This document shows, piece after piece, positions 37,350 to 46,302 of a stretch of DNA of 64,000 bases; positions within the stretch are counted from its first letter, which is position 1, and each line of letters opens with the position of its first letter. The stretch lies in assembly GCF_040149665.1 (NCBI RefSeq), contig NZ_JBEFLP010000002.1, positions 372,001-436,000 on the forward strand, written 5' to 3'. The stretch comes from Sulfitobacter sp. HNIBRBA3233. Lineage in GTDB: Bacteria; Pseudomonadota; Alphaproteobacteria; Rhodobacterales; Rhodobacteraceae. A program made the translations under genes and the position numbers. The notes beneath the pieces are model-generated. The model was not told where the DNA came from. It saw only the letters and a list, made by a program, of their open reading frames with translations, and did no database searches.

Positions 37350-38878
37350 ACATGCTGGCTCCGAAATCGCCCGACGCTGCCGTGGGCGAGATCATCAAGA
37401 TCGCGGTCATGGCCGTGGGCGGGCAGGGCGGCGGAGTCCTGACTTCGTGGATCGAAGGGCTGGCGCGCGCGCAGGGATACGCCTGTCAGGCCACATCCGT
37501 GGCCGGTGTCGCGCAGCGCACGGGTGCGACGATCTATTATATCGAGATGACACCGGCGAGCGACCGCCAGCCGGTTTTTGCGCTTGCGCCCGCGGGCGGG
37601 GACGTGGACGTCCTGATCGCCGCCGAGATGATGGAAGTGGGCCGCGCGGTGATGCGCGGTTTCGTCACTCCCGACCGCACGGTGCTGATCGGGTCCACCC
37701 ACCGCGCCCTCGCGGTATCCGAAAAAACCGTCCCCGGTGACGGTATCGCCAATGCCGAAGAGGTGCGTGCCGCAGCCGAGATCGCCGCGCGCCAGCTTAT
37801 CCTTGCGGATATGGACCGGCTCGCCGTCGAACAGGGGTCGGTGATTTCCGCGAGCCTGTTCGGGGCCTTGGCGGGATCGGACGCGCTGCCTTTCGCGCGC
37901 GAGGCCTTCGAGGAGGCCATTCGCGCGGCGGGCAAGGGGGTGGAGCCTTCCCTGAAAGCCTTCGCCGCGGGGTTCGATGCGGCCAAGCGCGGCGTCGCGC
38001 CCGCGCTCGCGGCACCCGTGCAGGGCGCGCGGCAGCTCAGCGGACCGAAAGCACAGATGCAGGCGTGGGAAAAGCTGACAGCGCGCGCGCAAGCGCTGCC
38101 GAAGCCGGTACAGCAGATGGCGCTGGCGGGGCTGACGAAAGTGGTCGATTTTCAGGACTGCGCCTACGGGGCCGCGTATCTCGACAGGCTCGACACCGTG
38201 ATCGCGCAGGACAGCGCCGACCGTGACCACGCGCTGAGCGCCGTGGCCGCAAAGTATATCGCCAACGCCATGGCCTATGACGACATCATTCGCGTGGCCG
38301 ATATCAAGACCCGCGCGCCGCGCTTTGCGCGCATCCGGTCCGAGATGATGGCGGGCGACGACAAGCTGGTCGAACTGACCGAATTCTTCCATCCCCGCGC
38401 CGAAGAAGTGGTGAGCCTGCTGCCCGCCAGGATGGGCGCGCGCTGGGAGGCGAACGAGAAGCGGATGGCGCTGGTGAACCGGCTGTTCAACAGGGGCCGC
38501 CGCCTGCGCACGCATACCCTGCGGTCGTTCATCATGCTGCATTTTCTGGGCGGCCTGCGTGGCTACAGGCTGAAAACGCGGCGCCACGCGGTGGAATGCG
38601 CCCATCTGGAAAGCTGGCTGTCACGCAGTCTGGATGCCGCACGGTCGGATTACGCGCTGGGCATCGAGATGCTGAAGAACCGCAGGCTGGTCAAAGGATA
38701 CTCTGACACGCACGCACGCGGGCTCAGCAAATTCGCCACTGTCATGGGCGCTGCGGATCTGCTGAAGGGCCGCGAGGATGCCGCCGACTGGATGGCGCGC
38801 CTGCGCGAAGCGGCCTTGCAGGATCCCGAAGGCAAGGCGCTGGAGGGCGCGATCCAGACCGTGCGCAGCTTTGTCTAG
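37346..38878 (+). CDS. iorB: Indolepyruvate oxidoreductase beta subunit family protein (IorB)
   Basis: 510 residues from ATG 37346, overlapping the iorA stop (ATGA). Residues about 15-210 are the gamma-type 2-oxoacid oxidoreductase domain (IAVMAVGGQGGGVLTSW, AGVAQRTGATIYYIEM). The remaining 300 residues are an added C-terminal domain (DUF6537-like: IIRVADIKTRAPRFARIRSEM, VECAHLESWLSRSLD) also seen at the end of fused IORs. It is thus longer than archaeal IorB (about 200). It completes the IorAB enzyme. Convergent with the amidase gene, overlapping by 4 nt. Confidence 0.88.
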   Translation: MNMLAPKSPDAAVGEIIKIAVMAVGGQGGGVLTSWIEGLARAQGYACQATSVAGVAQRTGATIYYIEMTPASDRQPVFALAPAGGDVDVLIAAEMMEVGRAVMRGFVTPDRTVLIGSTHRALAVSEKTVPGDGIANAEEVRAAAEIAARQLILADMDRLAVEQGSVISASLFGALAGSDALPFAREAFEEAIRAAGKGVEPSLKAFAAGFDAAKRGVAPALAAPVQGARQLSGPKAQMQAWEKLTARAQALPKPVQQMALAGLTKVVDFQDCAYGAAYLDRLDTVIAQDSADRDHALSAVAAKYIANAMAYDDIIRVADIKTRAPRFARIRSEMMAGDDKLVELTEFFHPRAEEVVSLLPARMGARWEANEKRMALVNRLFNRGRRLRTHTLRSFIMLHFLGGLRGYRLKTRRHAVECAHLESWLSRSLDAARSDYALGIEMLKNRRLVKGYSDTHARGLSKFATVMGAADLLKGREDAADWMARLREAALQDPEGKALEGAIQTVRSFV

Positions 38879-39732
38879 TCGACCGGCCCGCAAATTTGCG
38901 CATAGGTGTCCGGCCGCCGGTCGCGGAACAGGCCCCACGCGCGCCGGTCGCGCCGCGCGGCCTCCAGATCCAGCGTTGCAACGGAAATGCCTTCCGCATC
39001 CTCCATCTCGGTCAGCACCGCGCCGGTGCCATCGGTGATGAAGCTGCCGCCATAGAACGTCAGCTCCGCCCCGACGTTTTCCACGCCGACCCGGTTGCTG
39101 GCGGCGACAGGCACCATGTTCGCCGCCGCATGTCCCTGCATCGTCCGTTGCCAGTGCCGTTTCGAGTGCACGTCGGGCGCTTGCGGCTCTGACCCGATGG
39201 CGGTCGGATAAAGGATCACCTCGGCGCCCAAGAGCGCCATTGCACGGGCGGCTTCGGGAAACCACTGGTCCCAGCAGATGCCGACGCCGATCCGGCCCGC
39301 GGCCGTTTCCCACACCCTGAACCCCGTATCGCCCGGCGTGAAATAGTATTTCTCCTGATAGCCCGGACCGTCAGGGATATGGGTCTTGCGGTAACGCCCC
39401 AGAACGCTGCCGTCGGCATCTATCATCGCAACCGAGTTGAAAAATTGCTGCGCCGTGCGTTCGAAGAAGCTGATCGGCAGAACCACCCCCAGCTCTTTTG
39501 CGAGCGCCGCGAAATGACGGATCAGCGGCGCCTCTTCGAATGGGACTGCCAGATCGAAATGCTCAGGCGACTGTTCGGAGCAGAAATAGGGCGTCTCGAA
39601 GAGCTCCTGCAACAGGATCACCTGCGCGCCCTGCGCCGCCGCCTGCCGGACCAGCGTCGTGGCTTTGGGGACGGTCTCGTCGCGGTTCCACGAACAGGCC
39701 ATCTGCGTGACGGCGAGTGTAAGTTTCGACAT
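38875..39732 (-). CDS. aguB: N-carbamoylputrescine amidase
   Basis: 285 residues from ATG 39732. Nitrilase-superfamily catalytic triad: Glu in LLQELFETPYFC, Lys in RKTHIPDGPGY, Cys in VGICWDQWFPEAARAMAL. The sequence ETPYFC and HIPDGPGYQEKYYF point to AguB, which converts N-carbamoylputrescine to putrescine, CO2 and ammonia in the arginine/agmatine route. Downstream partner of the LuxR-type gene (20 nt gap) and divergent from a polyamine-type ABC importer. No agmatine deiminase gene is present in the window. Confidence 0.9.
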   Translation of the reverse strand: MSKLTLAVTQMACSWNRDETVPKATTLVRQAAAQGAQVILLQELFETPYFCSEQSPEHFDLAVPFEEAPLIRHFAALAKELGVVLPISFFERTAQQFFNSVAMIDADGSVLGRYRKTHIPDGPGYQEKYYFTPGDTGFRVWETAAGRIGVGICWDQWFPEAARAMALLGAEVILYPTAIGSEPQAPDVHSKRHWQRTMQGHAAANMVPVAASNRVGVENVGAELTFYGGSFITDGTGAVLTEMEDAEGISVATLDLEAARRDRRAWGLFRDRRPDTYAQICGPVD

Positions 39733-39752
39733 GGCGTTTCCTTTCGTGCGGA

Positions 39753-40544
39753 TCAAAGCAGGTCCTTGAGCCGGGCAAAGAGTTCACCCTGCGAGGAAAG
39801 CTGCAGTTTGCGGTAAAGATTTCGGCGGTGCACCTTCGCGGTTTCGCGCGAGATCCCCAGCTTGAGCGCCGATGAGGCGTTCGAATGGCCCCGCATCACA
39901 AGTGCCGCGATCTGTGCTTCGCGGCGGGTCAGATCGACACGGTCACGCGCCGCGATCTCGGCGCGGATGATGTCGGGCAGGGTGGGGGTTTCGGCCTCCG
40001 GATGCATTTTGGTGTCGAAAAGTGCTGCCATATGCTGAAACAGCAGCTCGATCAGAAGCGGCCCGAACGTGCGCACGCAGGCAAGTTCCTTGGCCCGAAA
40101 TCGTCCCGTGCGCGCCAGACGGCTGATCGAGACATGCGCGCGGTTGCCATCGCCCAAAGGCGCAAGCAGGCCGATTTCGTCGATCAACTGCGTATCGCTG
40201 TAGTATTGGATGAAATACTCGCTCGAAAAGAAGCGGTCGGGTGCAATCTCGCTCAGCCGGTACAGGCCGCCCTGCGCCGGAATGTCGGTTTTCAGATAGA
40301 AGGGATCGAGGTGGAAAGCGCCGTCAAGATACTGCGTCAACGCGCTGCTCGGCATGGTCGGCGGCAGCTGTGCGGCCAGCAGATCGGGCCGCGTCTGGGG
40401 GGTCATCCGCATCACGAGGAAGGTATCGAACCGCAAGCGCGCGCGCAGCACGTTGCGCAGATGCTTGCAAAAGGAATCGCTGCCGACATGCGCCATGGCG
40501 AGTCGCAGCCGCTCAACGTCGCGAGGGCGCAGGCTGACGGTCAT
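39753..40544 (-). CDS. LuxR family transcriptional regulator
   Basis: 263 residues from ATG 40544 with AGAAGGGG upstream; a longer frame from 40586 has no such site. The N-terminal 180 residues are an unassigned sensor region. I do not see the conserved Trp/Tyr/Asp set of acyl-homoserine-lactone binders, so a quorum-sensing role is doubtful. C-terminal HTH about 198-260: LTRREAQIAALVMRGHSNASSALKLGISRETAKVHRRN-type sequence. In an operon with aguB and divergent from the Pot-like transporter, so control of amine uptake is the likely role. The perfect palindrome at 40576-40597 is its candidate site. Confidence 0.87.
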   Translation of the reverse strand: MTVSLRPRDVERLRLAMAHVGSDSFCKHLRNVLRARLRFDTFLVMRMTPQTRPDLLAAQLPPTMPSSALTQYLDGAFHLDPFYLKTDIPAQGGLYRLSEIAPDRFFSSEYFIQYYSDTQLIDEIGLLAPLGDGNRAHVSISRLARTGRFRAKELACVRTFGPLLIELLFQHMAALFDTKMHPEAETPTLPDIIRAEIAARDRVDLTRREAQIAALVMRGHSNASSALKLGISRETAKVHRRNLYRKLQLSSQGELFARLKDLL

Positions 40545-40575
40545 GATACCCCTTCTGGCGCGGAAAATTGCTAAA

Positions 40576-40597
40576 AAATAACCCAAGCGGGTTATTT
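40576..40597. promoter_or_regulatory. Perfect palindrome in LuxR/ABC divergent promoter
   Basis: AAATAACCC (40576-40584) and GGGTTATTT (40589-40597) with an AAGC spacer, 9-bp perfect arms, 32 bp upstream of the LuxR start and about 95 bp before the ABC ATPase. The size and symmetry fit a LuxR-type dimer site. Confidence 0.55.
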
Positions 40598-40692
40598 ATA
40601 GTCAATAATCCCTCTGTGATCATAGACCAAATGTTGCATCTCATTGCCGGACACGCTTGGCTGAGGGCACTGGAAAAAGTCTGGGGGTCCAT

Positions 40693-41772
40693 GTGTCAGT
40701 CGCGATCAGCGCTCAAAATCTACGCAAGGTCTATCCCGGCAAACCACCTGTCGTGGCGCTCGGGGATGCCAGTATCGACATTCGGGAAAATGAATTTTTC
40801 ACGCTTTTGGGGCCGTCGGGCTGCGGGAAGACCACGCTTTTGCGTCTGATCGCGGGGTTCGAGACTCCGACATCGGGCACGCTGACCATGCATGGCAAGG
40901 ATCTGGCCGGTCTGCCGCCCTACAAAAGACCGGTGAACACGGTCTTTCAAAGCTACGCCTTGTTTCCGCATCTGACCGTGGCGCAGAACATCGCTTTCGG
41001 GCTCGAGATGCTGGGCAAGCCCAAGGCCGAGATCACGCAGACCGTCGACGAGATGATGGCGCTGGTGAAGATGACCCAGATGGCCGACCGCCAGACCGGC
41101 CAGATTTCGGGCGGACAGCAACAGCGCGTGGCGCTGGCGCGCGCGCTTGCTCCCAAACCCAAGGTTCTGCTGCTGGACGAGCCGCTGTCGGCGCTGGATT
41201 TCAAGCTGCGCAAGGATATGCAGCTGGAGCTGAAGCGGCTGCAAACCGAAACGGGCATCACCTTCATCTTCGTCACCCACGATCAGGAAGAGGCACTGAC
41301 GATGTCCGACCGGATCGCGGTGATGGAGGCCGGATCGATCCGGCAGATCGGCGGGCCGCGTGACATCTACGACCATCCGGCCGAACGTTTCGTGGCGGAT
41401 TTTATCGGCGATACGAATTTCCTGCCCGCCGAGATCGGCCAGCCGACGGGCGACATGGCCGAGGCGCGGCTGGGATCGGGACAGACCGTTTCGGCCCGTC
41501 TGCCCGCGGGCGAGGCGATGCAGGGCAAGGTCACGCTGGCCGTGCGGCCCGAACACGCCAGCCTCGCGAAGGCGGGCGAGGGGCTGTTGGACGGTACGCT
41601 GGGCGAAATCGTCTATTTCGGGACGGACACCCATTTTCACGTCGCACTGGATGACGGTACGGCCTTTGTCGTGCGGCGCCAGAACCAGCCCGACAGCGGC
41701 GCGCAGATGGCCAAGGGCGACCGCGTCGCGGTGGCCTTCCCGCCCGGTGTCGCCCAAGTGTTGAGGGACTGA
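40693..41772 (+). CDS. Polyamine-type ABC transporter ATP-binding protein (PotA-like)
   Basis: 359 residues if started at GTG 40693 (GGGGG six bases upstream); TTG 40657 would add 12 residues. Walker [11 protein letters not shown]-loop [11 protein letters not shown], signature [15 protein letters not shown], Walker [13 protein letters not shown], then a C-terminal TOBE domain ([25 protein letters not shown]). First gene of the spermidine/putrescine-type importer with two permeases and a binding protein. Confidence 0.92.
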   Translation: MSVAISAQNLRKVYPGKPPVVALGDASIDIRENEFFTLLGPSGCGKTTLLRLIAGFETPTSGTLTMHGKDLAGLPPYKRPVNTVFQSYALFPHLTVAQNIAFGLEMLGKPKAEITQTVDEMMALVKMTQMADRQTGQISGGQQQRVALARALAPKPKVLLLDEPLSALDFKLRKDMQLELKRLQTETGITFIFVTHDQEEALTMSDRIAVMEAGSIRQIGGPRDIYDHPAERFVADFIGDTNFLPAEIGQPTGDMAEARLGSGQTVSARLPAGEAMQGKVTLAVRPEHASLAKAGEGLLDGTLGEIVYFGTDTHFHVALDDGTAFVVRRQNQPDSGAQMAKGDRVAVAFPPGVAQVLRD

Positions 41773-41776
41773 CGCC

Positions 41777-42691
41777 ATGGCGGGATCCGCCCCCCTGACC
41801 GCGCAGGAAGCCGCCGCACGCCGGCGCTGGCTGTTGCTGGCCCCGGCCCTGGCGATCCTTGTTTTCGCCGCCTCCGGGCCATTGCTGATCACGCTGATCT
41901 ATTCGTTCCTGACCCCGGGCGACTACGGCGGGGTGATCTGGGCACCGTCGGGCGATGCGTGGTTCAACGTGATCTTGCAGCGCGATATCTTCGACGACAC
42001 GCTCAGCTTTGCGGACGCGCATCTGAGCATCTTCTGGCGGTCGATCAAGCTGTCGCTGATGACCACGGTCCTGTGCCTGTTTTTCGGGTTCCCCACAGCC
42101 TATTTCATCGCGACGCGCCCCAAGAAACAGCGCGATCTGTGGATGCTCCTGATCATCATTCCGTTCTGGACCAACCTTCTGATCCGCACCTTCGCGATCC
42201 TCGAGCTGATCCGCAACGAGGGCACGGTGAACACCGTACTGATGTGGTCGGGGCTGATAGATGCCCCGATCCAGATGCTCTATACCGAGTTTTCGATCCT
42301 CGTCGGCATGACCTATGTCTACCTGCCGCTGATGGTGCTGCCGCTCTATGCCTCGATGGAGCGGCTTGATTTCAGCCTCGTCGAGGCGGGGTACGATCTT
42401 TATGCGACACGGTTTCAGGTGCTGCGCCGGGTGATCTTTCCGCTGGTGAAACCCGGTGTCATCGCGGGCTCCATCCTCGTCTTCGTGCCGTCGCTGGGGG
42501 CCTATGTGACACCGCGGGTCATGGGCGGCGGTAACCAGTTGATGCTGGGCAACCTGATCGAGTTGCAATTCGGGCAGGGGCGCAACTGGCCGCTGGGCGC
42601 TGCGCTGTCGATCACGCTGCTGGCGATCGTGATGATTGCCCTTCTGGCATATGTCCGCGCCGCCGGAAACGAAGAGGTGCGTCATGGCTAA
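41777..42691 (+). CDS. Polyamine-type ABC transporter permease (PotB-like)
   Basis: 304 residues, six membrane helices. The EAA coupling loop is visible as FSLVEAGYDLYATRFQVLRRVIFPLVKPG. An N-terminal region QEAAARRRWLLLAPALAILV opens helix 1. Four nt after the ATPase and overlapping the next permease by 8 nt. Confidence 0.92.
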   Translation: MAGSAPLTAQEAAARRRWLLLAPALAILVFAASGPLLITLIYSFLTPGDYGGVIWAPSGDAWFNVILQRDIFDDTLSFADAHLSIFWRSIKLSLMTTVLCLFFGFPTAYFIATRPKKQRDLWMLLIIIPFWTNLLIRTFAILELIRNEGTVNTVLMWSGLIDAPIQMLYTEFSILVGMTYVYLPLMVLPLYASMERLDFSLVEAGYDLYATRFQVLRRVIFPLVKPGVIAGSILVFVPSLGAYVTPRVMGGGNQLMLGNLIELQFGQGRNWPLGAALSITLLAIVMIALLAYVRAAGNEEVRHG

Positions 42692-43484
42692 ATCCTTCAG
42701 CATCCAGCGGCAGACCGGTTTCACCGCCATCGCGCTCACCTGTTTCGTGCTGCTGTACCTGCCGATCATCCTGCTGGTCATCTATTCCTTCAACCAGGGC
42801 TCCTCCATCGCGATCTGGGAGGGGTTCTCGTGGCGCTGGTATCAATCGGCGTGGGAGAACGAGCAGGTACAGGAGGCCACCGTGCGCAGCCTGATCATCG
42901 CGGTCTGGGCTGCCGGCATCTCTACGGTGGCGGCCGTGATGGCCGCATTGGCCACGACCCGCACCCCCAAGTTCAAGGGCCAGAGCATGGTTTTCGCGAT
43001 GATCAACCAGCCGTTGATGGTGCCCGAGATCGTCACCGCCGTCGCGCTGCTGATCTTCTTTGCGATGATCAAGGTCGCGACCGGCTACACGGGCCTTGCC
43101 TATCTGATCATCGCGCATTCGGCCTTTTGCATTCCTTTCGCCTACCTGCCCATCCGCGCGCGGCTTCAGGGCATGGACATGAGCCTCGAACAGGCTGCCG
43201 CCGATCTTTATGCGACTCCGTGGCAGGTGTTTCGCCGCATCACCCTGCCGCAGCTCTGGCCGGGCATTCTGGCTGGTGCGATGCTGGCCTTCGTCATCAG
43301 TCTAGATGACGTTGTGATCACGGAGTTTGTAAAATCCGCAGGACAGGATACGCTGCCTACCTACATGCTCGGCCAGCTGCGCCGTGCGGTCACGCCCGAG
43401 ATCAACGCGATCTCGACCGTGCTGCTGGCGATCTCGGTCACGATGGTGATCGCCTTTACCATCCTGAGCAAAGTCAAGAACTAG
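42684..43484 (+). CDS. Polyamine-type ABC transporter permease (PotC-like)
   Basis: 266 residues from ATG 42684 ([13 protein letters not shown]), chosen for the 8-nt overlap. Typical PotC opening helix ([18 protein letters not shown]) and [18 protein letters not shown] loop [26 protein letters not shown]. Forms the membrane channel with the PotB-like subunit. Confidence 0.92.
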   Translation: MAKSFSIQRQTGFTAIALTCFVLLYLPIILLVIYSFNQGSSIAIWEGFSWRWYQSAWENEQVQEATVRSLIIAVWAAGISTVAAVMAALATTRTPKFKGQSMVFAMINQPLMVPEIVTAVALLIFFAMIKVATGYTGLAYLIIAHSAFCIPFAYLPIRARLQGMDMSLEQAAADLYATPWQVFRRITLPQLWPGILAGAMLAFVISLDDVVITEFVKSAGQDTLPTYMLGQLRRAVTPEINAISTVLLAISVTMVIAFTILSKVKN

Positions 43485-43527
43485 AGCCTCAAGGGCCGAC
43501 CCAAAAGCCAACAAGGAGAACCACCAG

Positions 43528-44547
43528 ATGAAAAAGACACTCACGGCCATCACGCTCGCACTGGCGAGCCCCGCCTTCGCCGAAGGCGAGCTGAACCTCT
43601 ATAACTGGGGCAACTACACATCCCCCGAAATGATCGAAAAGTTCGAGAAAGAGACCGGTATCAAGGTCACGATCACGGATTACGACAGCAACGACACTGC
43701 GCTGGCCAAGATCAAGGCCGGCGGCCACGGCTTCGACATCGTCGTGCCGTCGGGCACCTATGTGCCGATCTTCATCGAAGAAGGGCTGCTGATGGAAAGC
43801 AAGCCGAACGAGATGGAGAACTTCAAGAACATGGATCCCCAGTGGGTCGATGTGGAATTCGATCCGGGCCGCAACTACACCGTGCCGTGGCAGTGGGGCA
43901 CCGTGGGCGTGACCGTGAATACCTCCGTGTACGACGGTGATATCAACACCGCCGCCGTGATCTTCGATCCGCCGGAGGAACTGGTCGGCAAGATCAACGT
44001 GGTGCCCGAAATGAACGACGTGATGGGCATGGCGATCCACTATGTCGGCGGCGAACAGTGCACCGCGGACAAGGACGTGCTGATGAAGGTGCGCGATACG
44101 CTTCAGGCGGCCAAGCCGAAGTGGATCTCGATGGATTACGGCATGATCGAGAAATTCGCCAAGGGCGACGTTGCCGCCGGTGTGAACTGGAACGGCGCGT
44201 CCTTCCGCGCGCGCAACCAGAACGAGGACATCGCGTTCGGCTATCCGCAGGAAGGCTATCCCGTCTGGATGGACAACGCAGCGATCCTTGCCGATGCGCA
44301 GAACGTCGAAGAGGCCAAAACCTTCCTGAACTTCATCATGGACCCTGAAAATGCCGCGATGCTGTCGGAGTTCGCACGCTACGCGAACGGCATCGCAGGC
44401 TCGGAAGAGTTCATGCCCGAAGACATGAAAAGCGCGCCCGAAGTCGTCGTTCCCGAAGAGCTGAAGGCCGCCGCCTATGTCGCAAAGACATGCCCGCCAG
44501 AGGCACAGAAGCTCTACACCGCGATCTGGACCGAACTCCAGAAGTGA
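43528..44547 (+). CDS. Polyamine-type ABC transporter substrate-binding protein (PotD/PotF-like)
   Basis: 339 residues; signal peptide to about residue 18 (LASPAFAEG). PotD/F landmarks: [51 protein letters not shown] and [13 protein letters not shown]. The ligand may be putrescine, spermidine or another amine; the divergent aguB gene favours a polyamine. Follows the permease after 43 nt with AGGAG, and is followed by a strong terminator. Confidence 0.92.
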   Translation: MKKTLTAITLALASPAFAEGELNLYNWGNYTSPEMIEKFEKETGIKVTITDYDSNDTALAKIKAGGHGFDIVVPSGTYVPIFIEEGLLMESKPNEMENFKNMDPQWVDVEFDPGRNYTVPWQWGTVGVTVNTSVYDGDINTAAVIFDPPEELVGKINVVPEMNDVMGMAIHYVGGEQCTADKDVLMKVRDTLQAAKPKWISMDYGMIEKFAKGDVAAGVNWNGASFRARNQNEDIAFGYPQEGYPVWMDNAAILADAQNVEEAKTFLNFIMDPENAAMLSEFARYANGIAGSEEFMPEDMKSAPEVVVPEELKAAAYVAKTCPPEAQKLYTAIWTELQK

Positions 44548-44560
44548 TCCGATCCCGCCT

Positions 44561-44592
44561 CGCCCCTTCCGGGGGCGGGGCTTTTCTCTTTT
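44561..44592 (+). terminator. Intrinsic terminator after polyamine binding-protein gene
   Basis: CGCCCC (44561-44566), loop TTCCG, GGGGCG (44572-44577), then GGGCTTTTCTCTTTT. It lies between the binding-protein stop and the amidohydrolase ATG, so the latter is either reduced in expression or has its own promoter. Confidence 0.7.
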
Positions 44593-44604
44593 GACGAGGC
44601 TGAA

Positions 44605-46281
44605 ATGACCCCCGACATCGTAGTCGTGAACGGCGCACTGATCCCGTTCGATCCCGCCCATGACGGCGCGACCGCATTGGCGATCGCTGACGGCAAGATC
44701 ATCGCGGTTGGCAGTGATGCCGATATCCGCCCGCTCGCCGGTGAGGCAACCACGGTGGTGGATGCGGCTGGTGGCACCGTGCTGCCGGGGTTCATCGACA
44801 GCCACGTCCATCTTTTCGGGGGCTCTTCCGAGCTGACTGCGCTCAGCCTCTATGGCGTCACCGGCATCGAGGCGATGAAAGACGCGATCCGCCCCTTTGC
44901 GGCGGAAAACCCAGACGACGACATGATTTTCTGCGTCATGGCCGATTACATGATCCTTGGCACCGGCAAGACGCCCACGCGCCACGATCTGGATTCCATC
45001 CTGTCCGACCGCAAGCTTGCCATGTTCGCACCCGACCACCACACGGTCTGGGCCAACACCATGGCGCTTGAGGCTGCGGGTCTTTTGCAAGGCGGCACCG
45101 TCGACGCGGGTTCCGAGATCGTGATGGGCGATGACGGCCTCGCCTCGGGCGAACTGCTGGAGCCCGGCGCCTACAGCCCGATCCTGAAGATGACCCGCAA
45201 CGGCGGGCGCGAGATGCTTGGCCTGACCACGGGCAAGGATCCCGATCCCGCCCCTGATGCCGCCGCGCGGCAGATGGACAAGGACACCATCGCCGCCGGC
45301 CTCGCCCATTGCGCGGCGCAGGGCATCACATCCCTGCATCTGATGGACGGCAACCGTTACCAGCTTGAACTGCTGACCGAGCTTGAGGCCGAGGGCCGTC
45401 TGCTGTGCCGCTGCGAGGTTCCGTTTCACCTCAAAGGGACCGATCCGGTCAGCCGCCTGACCGAAGAGGCGCCGAAGATGCGGTCGGAGTATACCGGTGA
45501 CATGGTGCGCTGTGCGCATGTGAAGATGTTCATCGACGGCGTGATCGAAAGCGGCACCGCGCTCATGCTCGATCCCTATCCCGGCACGCTGGGCGAGGGC
45601 GGCAACACGGGCGACGAGGTCTTCACCCAGGAGCATTTTGTCGCCGCCTGCATCGAGGCCGACAGGCTGGGCTTCCAGATCGCTGTCCATGCCATCGGGG
45701 ATGCGGGCGTCCGCCGGACCATCGATGCCTACGAGGCCGCGCGTGACGCGAACGGCGCGCGCGACAGCCGCCACCGGATCGAACACCTCGAGGTCATGCA
45801 CCCCGACGACATTCCGCGTCTGGCCGAGCTGGGGATCGTGGCGTCGATCCAGCCCGGCCACGCTCCCATCGGTCATATCTTTCCGTCAGATGGCGTGGGC
45901 AAGTGCCTCCACGACCACCAGATAGCGGGCGCCTACGCGTGGCAGGATATTCGCGATACCGGTGCGCGGGTGATCTTTTCCACCGATTGGCCGGTTATTC
46001 CCGTCGACGTGATGCCGAATATCCGCGCGGCCATCGCGCCGCTTGATCTGGGGCCGCTGTGGCGCGATCAGACCCAGAGCCTGATGGACACTCTGGCAAG
46101 CTATACCCGCGACAACGCGTGGGCGGAGTTCCGGGAGGACCGCAAGGGCACGCTCGCGCCGGGCATGATGGCCGATGTCGTGGTGATGAGCCATGACCTG
46201 ACGCAGTTGCCGCCCGATGACATCGTCGCGGCGCAGGCCGTCACCACGATCTGCAACGGGCGGGTGACGTTCAGCGCGTGA
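44605..46281 (+). CDS. Amidohydrolase family protein (YtcJ-like)
   Basis: 558 residues. Metal-dependent hydrolase of the Amidohydro_3 group: HxH in FIDSHVHLFGG, later metal and active-site residues in MFIDGVIESGTALML, VHAIGDAGVRRTIDAYE, RIEHLEVMHPDDI and FSTDWPVIPVDVMPNIRAA. Family members hydrolyse C-N bonds of amides or formyl-amines; the substrate is unknown. It follows the amine importer on the same strand, so an imported N-acylated amine is conceivable. ATG 44605 has GAGG upstream. Confidence 0.85.
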   Translation: MTPDIVVVNGALIPFDPAHDGATALAIADGKIIAVGSDADIRPLAGEATTVVDAAGGTVLPGFIDSHVHLFGGSSELTALSLYGVTGIEAMKDAIRPFAAENPDDDMIFCVMADYMILGTGKTPTRHDLDSILSDRKLAMFAPDHHTVWANTMALEAAGLLQGGTVDAGSEIVMGDDGLASGELLEPGAYSPILKMTRNGGREMLGLTTGKDPDPAPDAAARQMDKDTIAAGLAHCAAQGITSLHLMDGNRYQLELLTELEAEGRLLCRCEVPFHLKGTDPVSRLTEEAPKMRSEYTGDMVRCAHVKMFIDGVIESGTALMLDPYPGTLGEGGNTGDEVFTQEHFVAACIEADRLGFQIAVHAIGDAGVRRTIDAYEAARDANGARDSRHRIEHLEVMHPDDIPRLAELGIVASIQPGHAPIGHIFPSDGVGKCLHDHQIAGAYAWQDIRDTGARVIFSTDWPVIPVDVMPNIRAAIAPLDLGPLWRDQTQSLMDTLASYTRDNAWAEFREDRKGTLAPGMMADVVVMSHDLTQLPPDDIVAAQAVTTICNGRVTFSA

Positions 46282-46302
46282 CGGGCGCATGCCGGGGCGG
46301 AA

